From the NCBI GenBank assembly GCA_022828105.1, contig JAJEJC010000005.1:1-64000 (forward strand): a DNA stretch of 64,000 nt. The letters are read 5' to 3'. This DNA is from Dehalococcoidia bacterium. GTDB taxonomy: Bacteria > Chloroflexota > Dehalococcoidia > Bin125. Of the stretch, positions 53,779 to 62,142 are shown piece after piece (the first letter of the stretch is position 1; each line of letters begins with the position of its first letter). A program made the translations under genes and the position numbers. The notes beneath the pieces were generated by a model that saw only the letters and a program-made list of their open reading frames with translations, did no database searches and was not told the DNA's origin.

Positions 53779-53895
53779 ATGAAGGTCAGAGCCTCGGTCA
53801 AGAAACGCTCCCGCGACGACCAAATCGTGCGTCGCAAGGGCCGCGTCTACATCATCAACAAGAAGAACCCGCGCAACAAGCAGCGCCAGGGCTAG
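53779..53895 (+). CDS. rpmJ: Ribosomal protein L36, zinc-free (C-minus) form
   Basis: A 38-residue L36: [14 protein letters not shown] at the start and NPRNKQRQG at the end are diagnostic. The standard Cys-x2-Cys...Cys-x4-His zinc ligands are all missing: position 11-14 is SRDD and the later CENPKHK-type segment reads NKKNPRNK. It is therefore the zinc-independent paralog, often induced or retained when zinc is scarce. L36 binds 23S rRNA in the large subunit. It stands alone, away from the str-spc-alpha operon, which is also usual for the C-minus copy. A zinc-binding copy may exist elsewhere in the genome. Confidence 0.93.
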   Translation: MKVRASVKKRSRDDQIVRRKGRVYIINKKNPRNKQRQG

Positions 53896-53918
53896 GCGGT
53901 CGGACGCGGCTGAGCTCG

Positions 53919-54887
53919 GTGGCGGTGGCTGCGGTGGCTGACGAAATCCAACGAGCTCAAGCGGCGCTGGCGGCCTGCGGCGTTGACGGTGAAGTGACCG
54001 CCGTCGAGCGGCTCAAAGGGCAGTCGCACATCAGCCTGCGCGTCGAGCGCGCCGACGCGGCGCCGGTCGAGCTGCGGATTGAGCCGCAACGAGGCATCCT
54101 GCCGCCCTACGACCTGCCCTCCGAAGCTCGTCTCTTGCGCCTGCTGCGTCGCGCGGGCATCGCGGTTCCCGAAGTGCTCGGCGTCTGCGCAGACCTTGAG
54201 CCGTCGGCGGACCGCGGACAGGGCTGTCTTGCGCTCGAGTGGGTCGAGGGCGACGTGATGATCAGGGGTCGCGTCGAGGCCGACGCCGCGCGCGCCTACT
54301 GCGAGACGCTGCGCCGCATCCACACGCTCGACTGGCGCGTCGCCGGCATCGACTGGCTTCCCGAGCCGCCCGTCGTCGGCCCGGCCGTCCGCGAGCGCCG
54401 GGAAATCATGACCAGGCTGCGTTCCTTCGGCGTCGACGACGCGCCGCACATCCGCCGGCTGCGCGACGCCCTCGACGGACTCGCGCCCAGCGAGCAACCG
54501 CCCATGCTGGTGCATGGAGACGTGAACTTCGGCAACATCATCCTCAGCCCCGACTCCCCGCGGCGCGTCGCTGCCGTGCTGGACTGGGAGCAGACGCATC
54601 TCGGCGATCCGCTCTCCGACTGGGGCCGGTTGGCCGCCGAAGACCTGCTCGGCAATCTCGACCTCAGCGCCGACGCCCGCGCGGTCATGCAGGACGCCCG
54701 CACAGCCTACGGTCGCAGCGACGACGATCTCCACTACTGGACGTTGCACCAGCTCTACAAGCACGCCTCCGCCACCGCAGCCCTGACCGTCCTGCGCGGT
54801 TGGGACTTCGAGCAGATCGCCGCCATGTACGCCGAGCCCACGGAACGGCTCTTGTCCATAGGCGGCGCAATCGGGTTCTGCCCTTAG
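53919..54887 (+). CDS. Aminoglycoside-phosphotransferase-fold protein (copy A)
   Basis: A 322-residue protein-kinase-like phosphotransferase. The catalytic loop is LVHGDVNFGNIIL (about 203-215), the Mg2+ loop VLDWEQTHLGDPLSDWGR, and the N-lobe has AVERLKGQSHISLRVE. It resembles the APH proteins encoded near acyl-CoA dehydrogenase genes (ACAD10-like), which probably phosphorylate hydroxyacyl or sugar-like substrates rather than antibiotics (family inference). Three GTG codons (53919, 53925, 53934) are possible starts and none has a clear ribosome-binding site. It is followed by a thioesterase and a second phosphotransferase, likely in one operon. Confidence 0.82.
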   Translation: MAVAAVADEIQRAQAALAACGVDGEVTAVERLKGQSHISLRVERADAAPVELRIEPQRGILPPYDLPSEARLLRLLRRAGIAVPEVLGVCADLEPSADRGQGCLALEWVEGDVMIRGRVEADAARAYCETLRRIHTLDWRVAGIDWLPEPPVVGPAVRERREIMTRLRSFGVDDAPHIRRLRDALDGLAPSEQPPMLVHGDVNFGNIILSPDSPRRVAAVLDWEQTHLGDPLSDWGRLAAEDLLGNLDLSADARAVMQDARTAYGRSDDDLHYWTLHQLYKHASATAALTVLRGWDFEQIAAMYAEPTERLLSIGGAIGFCP

Positions 54888-54896
54888 ACTCACGGC

Positions 54897-55322
54897 ATGG
54901 CTGAGCAGATTGACTACCTGGTGCCGCTGCCTGAGATCGAGGCCCGCTACGGGACCAACTCGCTGTTCGGCGAGCGGTTTACGGAGATCACGCGCGGCCG
55001 CACGGTGATGGAGATGCCGATCTCTCGGGACACGGCGGGCGGGGCGCGGGGCGGCGTGCACGGCGGCATCCTGGCCTCGCTGGCCGACATCGGCGTCGTG
55101 GCGGCGGTGCTGACCACCTGCCGCGTCGGCGAGCAGATGCAGGGCACGTCGGAACTGAACATCTCCTACCTGCGCCCGGCCGTCGGATCGATGGTGCGGG
55201 TCGAATCGACCGTGATCAAGAAGGGCCGCGCGCTGGCCGTGGGCGATGTCGACCTGCTCAGCGACCAGGGCAAGCTGATCGCCAAGGCGCGCGTGACCTA
55301 CGCCATCACGCAGACGGGTTGA
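54897..55322 (+). CDS. PaaI-type hotdog-fold thioesterase
   Basis: A 141-residue hotdog thioesterase. GGVHGGILASLADIGVVAAV (about 57-76) is the PaaI/4-hydroxybenzoyl-CoA-thioesterase-II signature, in which HGG and the following Asp take part in catalysis. LNISYLRPAVGSMVRVES is the second conserved strand. It hydrolyses acyl- or aryl-CoA esters in the cytoplasm. It starts 9 bp after the first phosphotransferase and ends 4 bp before the second, so all three probably form an operon for handling CoA-linked or phosphorylated intermediates (inference). Confidence 0.88.
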   Translation: MAEQIDYLVPLPEIEARYGTNSLFGERFTEITRGRTVMEMPISRDTAGGARGGVHGGILASLADIGVVAAVLTTCRVGEQMQGTSELNISYLRPAVGSMVRVESTVIKKGRALAVGDVDLLSDQGKLIAKARVTYAITQTG

Positions 55323-55326
55323 GACC

Positions 55327-56262
55327 ATGGAAATCGAGCTGACGCCGGCGCTGGCGACCGAGGCGCTGCTGGCCTGCGGCGTCGGCGGCAGGGCCGTCGC
55401 CGCCGAGCGGCTGGACGGAGGCGTCTCGAACCTGACCTGGCTCGTGCAGCGCAACGGCGACGCACCGGTCGTCCTTCGGCTGGAGCGCAAGCTGGGCATC
55501 TTTCAGCCCTACGACGTGCGCCGCGAAGCGCGAGTGATGCGCTGCCTGGCCGACTCGGAAATCCCCGTGCCGCAGGTGCTCGGCGAGGCGGGCGAGGACT
55601 CACCGCTCGGTGCGCCGTTCGTCGTGCTCTCCTGGCTCGCCTATCCGCACATGGGCATGACGCCGATGACCGATGCCGTGATCGACAACTACCGCGCGAT
55701 GGTGGAGTCGATTCATTCGCTCGACTGGCGCCCGCTGGGTCTGGACTTCCTCGACCCGCCGCCTGCCGGTCACGAGGCGGCGCTGCGCGACCTGGACGCG
55801 GTGCGCGCCCGAGCCGTGCATTTCCGCTGCGACCGCGACCATCTGATCTCCGAGATCGGCGCGATTCTGAATCAACACCTGCCCGACAGTCCCGAGCCGC
55901 GACTCTGCCACGGCGACATCAACGTGTTCAACTACCTCGTCGATGAGGACGGCTCGATCGCCGGCGTGGTCGACTGGGAACAGGCGCAGCTCGGCGATCC
56001 GCTCTCCGACTGGGGCCTGATCACGGCGCTGGCCTCGCTCAAGGGTCTCAACGCGCCGCCGGAGGATCATCCGCTGGCCGCGCCCGCCTTCGCTCGCTCG
56101 GGGCGGCCGGTCGAGGACTTGCGCTACTGGATGCTGCACCAGATGTTCAAGCTGGCGGTGATTCACCGCATCTGGTCCGAGATCGGCGACTCGCCGCCCT
56201 GGTACTCGTGGTCGGATGTAGAACGGGTTTCCGAGAGCGCGCTGATGTATCTGGGCGAGTGA
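55327..56262 (+). CDS. Aminoglycoside-phosphotransferase-fold protein (copy B)
   Basis: A 311-residue paralog of the gene at 53919. The catalytic loop LCHGDINVFNYLV (about 195-207) and Mg2+ loop VVDWEQAQLGDPLSDWGL are intact, and the N-lobe has AERLDGGVSNLTWLV and VLRLERKL. Identity to copy A is limited outside the motifs, so the two may have distinct substrates. It follows the thioesterase by 4 bp. The role is probably phosphorylation of a small hydroxylated metabolite. Antibiotic resistance is unlikely from this context but cannot be excluded by motif alone. Confidence 0.85.
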   Translation: MEIELTPALATEALLACGVGGRAVAAERLDGGVSNLTWLVQRNGDAPVVLRLERKLGIFQPYDVRREARVMRCLADSEIPVPQVLGEAGEDSPLGAPFVVLSWLAYPHMGMTPMTDAVIDNYRAMVESIHSLDWRPLGLDFLDPPPAGHEAALRDLDAVRARAVHFRCDRDHLISEIGAILNQHLPDSPEPRLCHGDINVFNYLVDEDGSIAGVVDWEQAQLGDPLSDWGLITALASLKGLNAPPEDHPLAAPAFARSGRPVEDLRYWMLHQMFKLAVIHRIWSEIGDSPPWYSWSDVERVSESALMYLGE

Positions 56263-56271
56263 CGCCCGGTC

Positions 56272-57105
56272 TCAGCCGTCCAGCGAGGTCAGATGCTCGA
56301 CCGCGTGGAGCAGGCTGCGCTCGGCGCGGGCCGAGAGCGAGACCAGCCGATGCGCGCCGGCGTCGGCATACTGCTCCACGGCTACCTCGGTCAGGCGCGC
56401 CGGCGGCGTGATCGTGATCTCCAGCGGGCCAAGCTCGGCCGGCCGCTCGACCTCTTCACAGAGCCGGTTGAGCCGCTCGACATACGCGGCGGTTTGCTCG
56501 GGATCCTGCATCCAGCCGTACCAGCCCTGACCGCGTTCGGCGGCTCGGCGCAACGCTGCCTCGGAGTGGCCGCCAACATGGATCGGCACGCCTCCGGAGG
56601 TGACGGGGCGCGGATGGGCGTCGATTCCCGCGAACTGCCAGAATTCGCCGTCGAAGGATGGATCTTCTTCGTTCCAGAGCGAGCGCATGGCGTCGATCGC
56701 TTCGTCGGTGCGCGGGCCGCGCTCACGGAACGGTGCGCCGATCGCGTCGAACTCCGGCTCGAGGTAGCCCGCGCCGATGCCGAGGATCATCCGACCCCTG
56801 GAGAGGACATCGGCCGAGGCGAACTCCTTGGCCAGGACGACCGGGTTGCGCTGGGCGATCAGGACGATGCCGGTGCCCAGCTTGACTCGCTCGGTGCAGG
56901 CTGCCAGGTAGGTGAGCACGACCGACGGGTGCAGAAATTCCAGGTCGGGATCGGCGGGCGAGGGCGCGACGCGGGGTTTGGGCAGGACGACATGCTCGCC
57001 GCACCAGAGCGACTCCAGCCCCGCCGCGTCGGCGGCCTGCGCCACGTTGCGCAGGATGTCCGGGTCGGCGACGCCGGATCCCAGTCCAAAGATGCCGAAC
57101 TTCAT
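56272..57105 (-). CDS. Luciferase-like (LLM class) oxidoreductase
   Basis: A 277-residue bacterial-luciferase-fold oxidoreductase. MKFGIFGLGSGVADPDILRN is at the start, LESLWCGEHVVLP about 31-43, SRGRMILGIGAGYLEPEFDA near 100 and GGVPIHVGGHSEAALRRAA in the C-terminal half. Cofactor (FMN or F420) and substrate are unknown. It lies 10 bp downstream of the biotin carboxylase gene on the same strand, so it probably belongs to that operon. This is the third intact family member in the window. Confidence 0.87.
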   Translation of the reverse strand: MKFGIFGLGSGVADPDILRNVAQAADAAGLESLWCGEHVVLPKPRVAPSPADPDLEFLHPSVVLTYLAACTERVKLGTGIVLIAQRNPVVLAKEFASADVLSRGRMILGIGAGYLEPEFDAIGAPFRERGPRTDEAIDAMRSLWNEEDPSFDGEFWQFAGIDAHPRPVTSGGVPIHVGGHSEAALRRAAERGQGWYGWMQDPEQTAAYVERLNRLCEEVERPAELGPLEITITPPARLTEVAVEQYADAGAHRLVSLSARAERSLLHAVEHLTSLDG

Positions 57106-57115
57106 CTCATCGCTC

Positions 57116-58468
57116 CTAGCTCTTGATCAGCGCGTCGGCGAGTGTGACATCGTAGTCGCCGTCGATGAACGGCTGCGTCTCGATCACGCGCCGGAGGAAG
57201 GGAATGTTGTGCTTGAGACCCTCGATCCGCGAGTCGGTCAGCGCCGTCCGCAGCCGATCGAGCGCCTCGGCCCGGTCGTCGCCGTGGACGATCAGCTTGG
57301 CCATCAGCGGGTCGTAGAAGTGCGAGACCTCGTCGCCTGAGGCGACGCCGGCGTCCAGCCGCAGCCAGGGCTCGTTGGGTACTTCGAGCAGATCGATCGA
57401 GCCAGGACTTGGCAGCAGGGTGTCGGGATCCTCCGCGTAGATGCGCGCCTCGATCGCGTGGCCCGAGAGCGGCGGCGGATCGCCGTATCCGGGCAGCGAG
57501 GTCAGGGGCTCGCCCGCCGCGATCCGCAGTTGCCATTCGACGAGGTCGAGACCGGTGACCATCTCGGTCACGGGATGCTCGACCTGCAGGCGGGTGTTCA
57601 TCTCAAGGAAGTAGACCTCGCCGGATGCATCGAGCAGGCACTCGACCGTGCCGGCGTTGCGGTAATTGAGCCCGGCGATGGCCGTGCGGACCCGCCCATA
57701 GAGGTGCTCGCGCCGCTCGGACGTGAACTGCGGCGCCGGCGCGGGTGCTTCTTCGATCACCTTCTGGTGACGCCGCTGCACGCTGCATTCGCGGTCGCCG
57801 AGGATGACGGCGTTGCCCTGCCCGTCGCCGAACACTTGCAGCTCGATGTGGTGCGGTTCGACCAGCAGGCGCTCCAGGTAGACCTCGCCCGAGCCGAACG
57901 CCCGTTGCGCCGACGATCGTGCCCGGCGCAGCATGCGGCTGAACTGATTCGGACGCTGAACGGTCGCCATGCCAATCCCGCCGCCGCCGTAGGAAGCCTT
58001 GATTAGCAGCGGGTAGCCCACCGACTCGGCGGCCGCTTCCGCATCGTCGTCGGCGACGGTGGCGGGCGAACCGGGAATCACCGGCATGCCGAGCTCGCGC
58101 ATCGTGGCGCGGGCTTGGTTCTTGTTGCCCATCAGCTCCATGTGCGCCGCGTCCGGTCCGATGAAGGTGATGCCGCGTTCCTCGCAGGCCTGGGCGAAAT
58201 GGCTGTTCTCGGAGAGCAGACCGTAGCCGGGATGCACCGCGTCGCAGCCGGCCTCGATCGCCGCGTCGAGCACGGCGTCTACGTTGATGTACGACTCGGC
58301 CACCGGCGCGGCGCCGATGTGCGTCGCGCCGTCGGCCTCGCGCACGTGCAGAGCGTCGGCGTCGGCCACCGAGTAGACCGCGTGCGACTCGATCCCGAGC
58401 CGGCGGCAGGTGCGTGACACGCGAGCGGCGATCTCGCCGCGGTTGGCGATCAGGACACGCTGAAACAT
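57116..58468 (-). CDS. accC: Biotin carboxylase
   Basis: A 450-residue biotin carboxylase. The N-terminal FQRVLIANRGEIAARVSRTC, the ATP-grasp glycine loop KASYGGGGIGMATV (about 156-169) and MNTRLQVEHPVTEMVTG (about 286-302) are diagnostic. It carboxylates biotin on a carrier with ATP and bicarbonate, for acetyl-CoA or related carboxylases. The carrier-like gene lies 27 bp upstream, but no carboxyltransferase gene is adjacent: the next gene is a luciferase-like oxidoreductase. The function could therefore be acetyl-CoA, propionyl-CoA or another substrate. Confidence 0.94.
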   Translation of the reverse strand: MFQRVLIANRGEIAARVSRTCRRLGIESHAVYSVADADALHVREADGATHIGAAPVAESYINVDAVLDAAIEAGCDAVHPGYGLLSENSHFAQACEERGITFIGPDAAHMELMGNKNQARATMRELGMPVIPGSPATVADDDAEAAAESVGYPLLIKASYGGGGIGMATVQRPNQFSRMLRRARSSAQRAFGSGEVYLERLLVEPHHIELQVFGDGQGNAVILGDRECSVQRRHQKVIEEAPAPAPQFTSERREHLYGRVRTAIAGLNYRNAGTVECLLDASGEVYFLEMNTRLQVEHPVTEMVTGLDLVEWQLRIAAGEPLTSLPGYGDPPPLSGHAIEARIYAEDPDTLLPSPGSIDLLEVPNEPWLRLDAGVASGDEVSHFYDPLMAKLIVHGDDRAEALDRLRTALTDSRIEGLKHNIPFLRRVIETQPFIDGDYDVTLADALIKS

Positions 58469-58495
58469 GATCTCGACTATTAGCTAGGGAGGACG

Positions 58496-58711
58496 TCAGT
58501 CGTTCAAGGTGACGAGGAGATCGCCCTCTTGCACCTGGTCGCCCTGGGCGACATGCACCTCGGCGATGGTTCCGTCATTGGGCGCTTCGACCGGGATCTC
58601 CATCTTCATCGATTCGAGGATGACGAGCTCGTCGCCTTCTTCGACGGCGTCGCCGACGGCGGCGATCAACTCGAAAATGGTACCTGCCATCGGCGACTTG
58701 ATTTCGGACAT
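58496..58711 (-). CDS. Biotin/lipoyl attachment domain protein (biotin carboxyl carrier-like)
   Basis: A 71-residue single biotinyl domain. The biotinylated lysine is K36 in ILESMKMEIPVEAP, the classic carrier motif, flanked by GDAVEEGDELV and DQVQEGDLLVTLN strands. There is no N-terminal extension, so it is shorter than normal AccB (about 150). Such minimal carriers serve some acyl-CoA carboxylases. The ATG at 58711 was chosen. The longer frame upstream is unsupported. It is the first gene of the operon with the biotin carboxylase. Confidence 0.9.
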   Translation of the reverse strand: MSEIKSPMAGTIFELIAAVGDAVEEGDELVILESMKMEIPVEAPNDGTIAEVHVAQGDQVQEGDLLVTLND

Positions 58712-58834
58712 GTTGCGTCGCTCCACTCCCTGATCGTGGCATCGAATGCCGGCGCGCGCCTCGGGTTGGCGTACAGTATGGCAGTATCCCGTCAGCGCTC
58801 GATATGCGCAGCAGTAGTGAACGTGCGGTGTGCC

Positions 58835-59038
58835 ATGAGACGCGAACTGGTGGAGTTGTTGGTCTGCCCGGTGACGCGCGACCCGCTCAAACTCGAGGTC
58901 GTGAGCGAGGACGAGCATGGCGACGTGATCGAAGGCGCATTGGTCTCCGAGCGGATCAACTTCCGCTATCCGATCGAAGACGGCATCCCCAACCTGCTTC
59001 CGCCCGACCTGCAGCGGCGAGCGGACGAGCCCGCCTGA
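58835..59038 (+). CDS. Trm112/YcaR-like small protein
   Basis: A 67-residue protein matching the Trm112 family in length and pattern: RRELVELLVCPVTRDPLKLE at the start and RINFRYPIEDGIPNLLP (about 40-56) at the end. Only the first of the usual Cys ligands is present, so zinc binding may be lost, as in many bacterial members. Eukaryotic Trm112 activates methyltransferases. Bacterial roles are unclear. The ATG is at 58835. It is divergent from the biotin carrier gene and convergent with the enoyl-CoA hydratase gene 5 bp away. Confidence 0.85.
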   Translation: MRRELVELLVCPVTRDPLKLEVVSEDEHGDVIEGALVSERINFRYPIEDGIPNLLPPDLQRRADEPA

Positions 59039-59043
59039 GCCTG

Positions 59044-59838
59044 CTAGCGGTTGAAGACCGGTTCGCGCTTCTCCAGGAATGCGGTCACGGCTTCCTCGTG
59101 CGAGGGCAAACGGCGCGACTCCCGGTCGCGTGCGCCTTCGCGCTCCATGACGCGATCGAGGTCCGGTTCGGTCACGTTGTCGTTGAGCAGCGTCTTAATC
59201 TTGCGGATCACGGCGGTCGGATTGTTGGCGTACTCCTCGGCCTTGGCCAGCGCCGTGGAGAACAGGTCCTCCTTGGGCACCACTGCCGAGACCAGCCCGA
59301 TCCGGTAGGCCTCGTCGGCCGGCACCATCCGGCCGGAGAGGCAGATGTCGGTCGCGTGACCCAGGCCGACCAGTTGCGCCAGCAGTCTCGTCGAACCGAG
59401 TTCAGGCACCAGGCCGACCTTGATAAAGCGGATCGAGAGTTTCGTGTCCTCGGCCGCATAACGCACATCGCAAGGCAGGGCCATCGTCAGTCCCACGCCC
59501 ACGGCGTAGCCGTGAATCGCCGCGATGACCGGCTTTGACTCGCGGATCAGCCGGGTCCAGTTCGTGCCCACGCGCATCCCGCGATCGCGGTTCTTGGCCT
59601 CCGGGTCGTCGGCCAGGCGCTGGTTGAAGCCCTGCAAATCGGCGCCGGCGCAGAAGGCCCGACCTTCGCCGGCGATCACAATCGCGCCGATGCCATCGTC
59701 ACTGTTCCAGGACTCAATCTGGTCGGCCATCTCCGACGACATCTGGTCGGTCCAGGCGTTCAGCTTCTCCGGCCGGTTCAGCCGGATCACGCCGACCCGG
59801 CCGATGGTCTCGGTCAGGATCTGTTCGTATGCCACCAT
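59044..59838 (-). CDS. Enoyl-CoA hydratase/isomerase family protein
   Basis: A 264-residue crotonase-fold enzyme. IRLNRPEKLNAWTDQM is near residue 18, the first oxyanion-hole loop is AGEGRAFCAGADLQGF (about 58-73), and the second is AIHGYAVGVGLTMALPCD (about 106-123). The two acidic catalytic residues of true hydratases are only partly evident by eye, so isomerase or hydrolase activity is possible. AAAGG lies 5 bases before the ATG at 59838, so the upstream ATG (59859) was rejected. It functions in fatty-acid or aromatic catabolism. A second member is cut by the right window edge. Confidence 0.89.
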   Translation of the reverse strand: MVAYEQILTETIGRVGVIRLNRPEKLNAWTDQMSSEMADQIESWNSDDGIGAIVIAGEGRAFCAGADLQGFNQRLADDPEAKNRDRGMRVGTNWTRLIRESKPVIAAIHGYAVGVGLTMALPCDVRYAAEDTKLSIRFIKVGLVPELGSTRLLAQLVGLGHATDICLSGRMVPADEAYRIGLVSAVVPKEDLFSTALAKAEEYANNPTAVIRKIKTLLNDNVTEPDLDRVMEREGARDRESRRLPSHEEAVTAFLEKREPVFNR

Positions 59839-59909
59839 GCAGCCTTTCGTCGTAGTCAATCGTTGATCGTCCAGAGTCTAGAGCCAGGCCCGGGCGCCGC
59901 ACGTCCGAA

Positions 59910-61265
59910 GTGAACGCCTACCCTGCGAACGTGAGTGTGCGACCCAGCCTCAACGGAGTCGACCGGCGACCGGCCTGGCGGCGCAATCTGCGTCTCTACC
60001 CAATCTTCTACTTCTTCCACGACCTGCACTTCTGGATGCCGGTCTGGATCATCTTTGCCACCGACGAGGTCGGGCTGACCTTTGCCCAGCTCGGAGCGAT
60101 TGGCCCTGCCTTCTATGTGATCACCTCGTTCGGTCAGCCGCTGGCCGGGGCGCTGGCCGACCGCTTTGGTCGAGTGCGTACGATCCGCGCGTCGCTGGTC
60201 ATCTTCATGGTCTTTACGGCCTGGTTCGCGTTCTCCGACTCGTTCTGGATGGCAGCGATCGCCTGGGCATTGTGGGGACTGGCGATGGTCGCGATCACCG
60301 GCACCGACAGCGCGTTCCTGCACGACACGCTGCAAGCGCTGGGGCGCGAGAGGGAGTTCGAGCGCCAGGCCGGTCGCGCGTTCGCAGTGAGGTCGCTGGC
60401 GTTGGTCCTGGCGACGTTTACCGGCGGAGTCATCGCAGGCGAGATCGGCGGACGGGGCGCGCTGCTCTGCGGCACGACGGCGACAGGACTGGCGCTGTTG
60501 ATCTCACTCCTGTTCCGCGAACCGCCCAGACAGGAACACGAGCAGGAGACCCGCGGACCGACGTACATGGAACTCCTGAAGGAAACGCTTCGACTGGCCG
60601 GACGGACGCCGACGATCCGCTACTCGCTGATCTTCAGCGCGTTGTTGATCGCGGCGATGGTGCCCGAGTTCTACCTGCTGCAGCCGTTCCTGAAGGAACA
60701 GGGCGTTGAGGTTGGCTGGTTGTTCTCGGCGTTGCAAGCGCCGGCGCGGGTCGCCACCGTCTTCGCCGCGGCGTTGGCGTTCTGGCTGGCGATGCGCTTT
60801 GGCATTGTGCGAACGCTGGCCTCGATGCCGTTCTGGGTCGTGCTCGTCTACGTCGGCGTCGGGCTGATCGATCACCTGGGCGCGATTGCGCTATTCGTCA
60901 TCCTCGGACTCGCGCGCGGCGCGCAGATGCCGTTGATGGAGGGCTACCTCAACCGCCGCGTCCCGTCCCGCCTGCGAGCCACGGCCCTCTCGCTCAATCA
61001 CATGGGCTGGGCGCTGATCATGTTGCCCTTCCTGCCGATCTTCGGCGAGGTCGTGGACTCGTACCCGCTCTCGACGGTGTTCCACGGCATCGCCGCGTTC
61101 TACGGCCCCCTGCTAGTGATCGTGATGATCCTCTGGGTCCGCGCCGACCGTCGGGAGGGTCGGGGCCTGCCCCTGCCGACGGCGATTCCGGCCCTGTTGC
61201 GCGAAGTGCTCTGGAAGCCGCAGCGCCCGGCGGCTCCCGCCGTCACCTCCGTCGACCTCGACTGA
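59910..61265 (+). CDS. Major facilitator superfamily transporter
   Basis: A 451-residue membrane protein with 12 predicted helices. The signature loop between helices 2 and 3 is GALADRFGRVRTIRASLVIF (about 72-91), the canonical MFS G-x3-D-R/K-x-G-R pattern. A central cytoplasmic loop with acidic and basic residues (REPPRQEHEQETRG, about 208-221) separates the halves. The substrate is unknown. It may be a drug or metabolite exporter or uptake system. The start is uncertain: GTG at 59910 or GTG at 59931, neither with a strong ribosome-binding site. It is divergent from the enoyl-CoA hydratase gene. Confidence 0.88.
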   Translation: MNAYPANVSVRPSLNGVDRRPAWRRNLRLYPIFYFFHDLHFWMPVWIIFATDEVGLTFAQLGAIGPAFYVITSFGQPLAGALADRFGRVRTIRASLVIFMVFTAWFAFSDSFWMAAIAWALWGLAMVAITGTDSAFLHDTLQALGREREFERQAGRAFAVRSLALVLATFTGGVIAGEIGGRGALLCGTTATGLALLISLLFREPPRQEHEQETRGPTYMELLKETLRLAGRTPTIRYSLIFSALLIAAMVPEFYLLQPFLKEQGVEVGWLFSALQAPARVATVFAAALAFWLAMRFGIVRTLASMPFWVVLVYVGVGLIDHLGAIALFVILGLARGAQMPLMEGYLNRRVPSRLRATALSLNHMGWALIMLPFLPIFGEVVDSYPLSTVFHGIAAFYGPLLVIVMILWVRADRREGRGLPLPTAIPALLREVLWKPQRPAAPAVTSVDLD

Positions 61266-61288
61266 ATGCCCACGAAGGAGAACGGATC

Positions 61289-62068
61289 ATGCCCGACCGA
61301 CTTGCCGGCAAGGCGGCGATTGTGACCGGCGCGGGATCGCGCGCGGAGGGGGTTGGCAATGGCCGCGCGACGGCGATCCTGTTCGCGCGCGAGGGCGCGG
61401 ACCTGCTACTCGTGGACCGCGACGAAGCGGCGGTGCAGGTGACGCTGGACATGATCCGCGCCGAGGGCCACGACGCCGCGATTGCAGTCGCCGATGTGAC
61501 TTCAACGGAGGACTGTGCCCGGATCGTCGCCGACGCCGTGAGCCGCTACGGCAAACTTGACGTGCTGCACAACAACGTCGGCATCGGCGGGCGGGGCACG
61601 GTCGAGGAGATCTCCGAGGCCGATTGGGACCATGTCCAGCGGGTCAACGTGACCTCGATGATGCTGACCTGCAAGCACGCGATCCCGGCGCTGCGCGAGA
61701 GCGGCGGCGGGGCGATCACCAACGTGTCGTCGATTGCCGCGCTGCGGCCGCGCGGACTGACCGCGTACAGCGTGAGCAAAGCGGCAGTGGCGACCTTGAC
61801 GCAAGCCCTCGCCGTCGATCACGGGCGCGACGGAATCCGGGCGAATTGCATCATGCCGGGGCCGGTCTACACGCCGATGGTCTACGCGGGCGGGATGTCG
61901 GACGAGCTGCGCGAGCGGCGCAAGAACGCCAGCCTGCTCAGGCAGGAAGGCGAACCCTGGGATATCGCCTGGGCGGCGGTCTACCTGGCCAGCGACGAAG
62001 CGAAGTACGTGACCGGGGTGATCCTGCCGATCGACGGCGGCGTCACTGTGCGCGGGCCGGATCGGTAG
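61289..62068 (+). CDS. Short-chain dehydrogenase/reductase
   Basis: A 259-residue classical SDR. The cofactor motif reads TGAGSRAEGVGNG (residues 13-25), with an insertion relative to the usual TGxxxGIG. NNVGIGG is the N-A-G-like strand (about 94). The catalytic Ser is in NVSSIAAL and YSVSKAAV has Y and K (about 160-164). NCIMPGPVYTPM and VTGVILPIDGGV complete the fold. It oxidises or reduces an alcohol or ketone with NAD(P). The substrate is unknown. GAAGGAG lies 8 bases before the ATG. It follows the MFS gene by 23 bp, so they are probably co-transcribed. Confidence 0.9.
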   Translation: MPDRLAGKAAIVTGAGSRAEGVGNGRATAILFAREGADLLLVDRDEAAVQVTLDMIRAEGHDAAIAVADVTSTEDCARIVADAVSRYGKLDVLHNNVGIGGRGTVEEISEADWDHVQRVNVTSMMLTCKHAIPALRESGGGAITNVSSIAALRPRGLTAYSVSKAAVATLTQALAVDHGRDGIRANCIMPGPVYTPMVYAGGMSDELRERRKNASLLRQEGEPWDIAWAAVYLASDEAKYVTGVILPIDGGVTVRGPDR

Positions 62069-62076
62069 GTCGGGAA

Positions 62077-62124
62077 GCCCCCCTGTGCCTTCGGCGTCTC
62101 CCCCCGCTTCGCGGGGGGAGAGAG
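62077..62124 (-). repeat. Two-hairpin palindromic repeat, copy 8
   Basis: CCCCCCTGTGCCTTCGGCGTCT, then CCCCCC-GCTTCGC-GGGGGGAGAGA. It has the full two-hairpin plan, between the SDR stop and the convergent FG-GAP gene. Confidence 0.85.
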
Positions 62125-62142
62125 GATGCAGGGCCCGTCGCC

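Noticed and set aside
53919-56262. Aminoglycoside resistance genes
   Set aside because: The HGD...N and DWE motifs are shared by many APH-fold kinases. Context with a CoA thioesterase argues for metabolic substrates.
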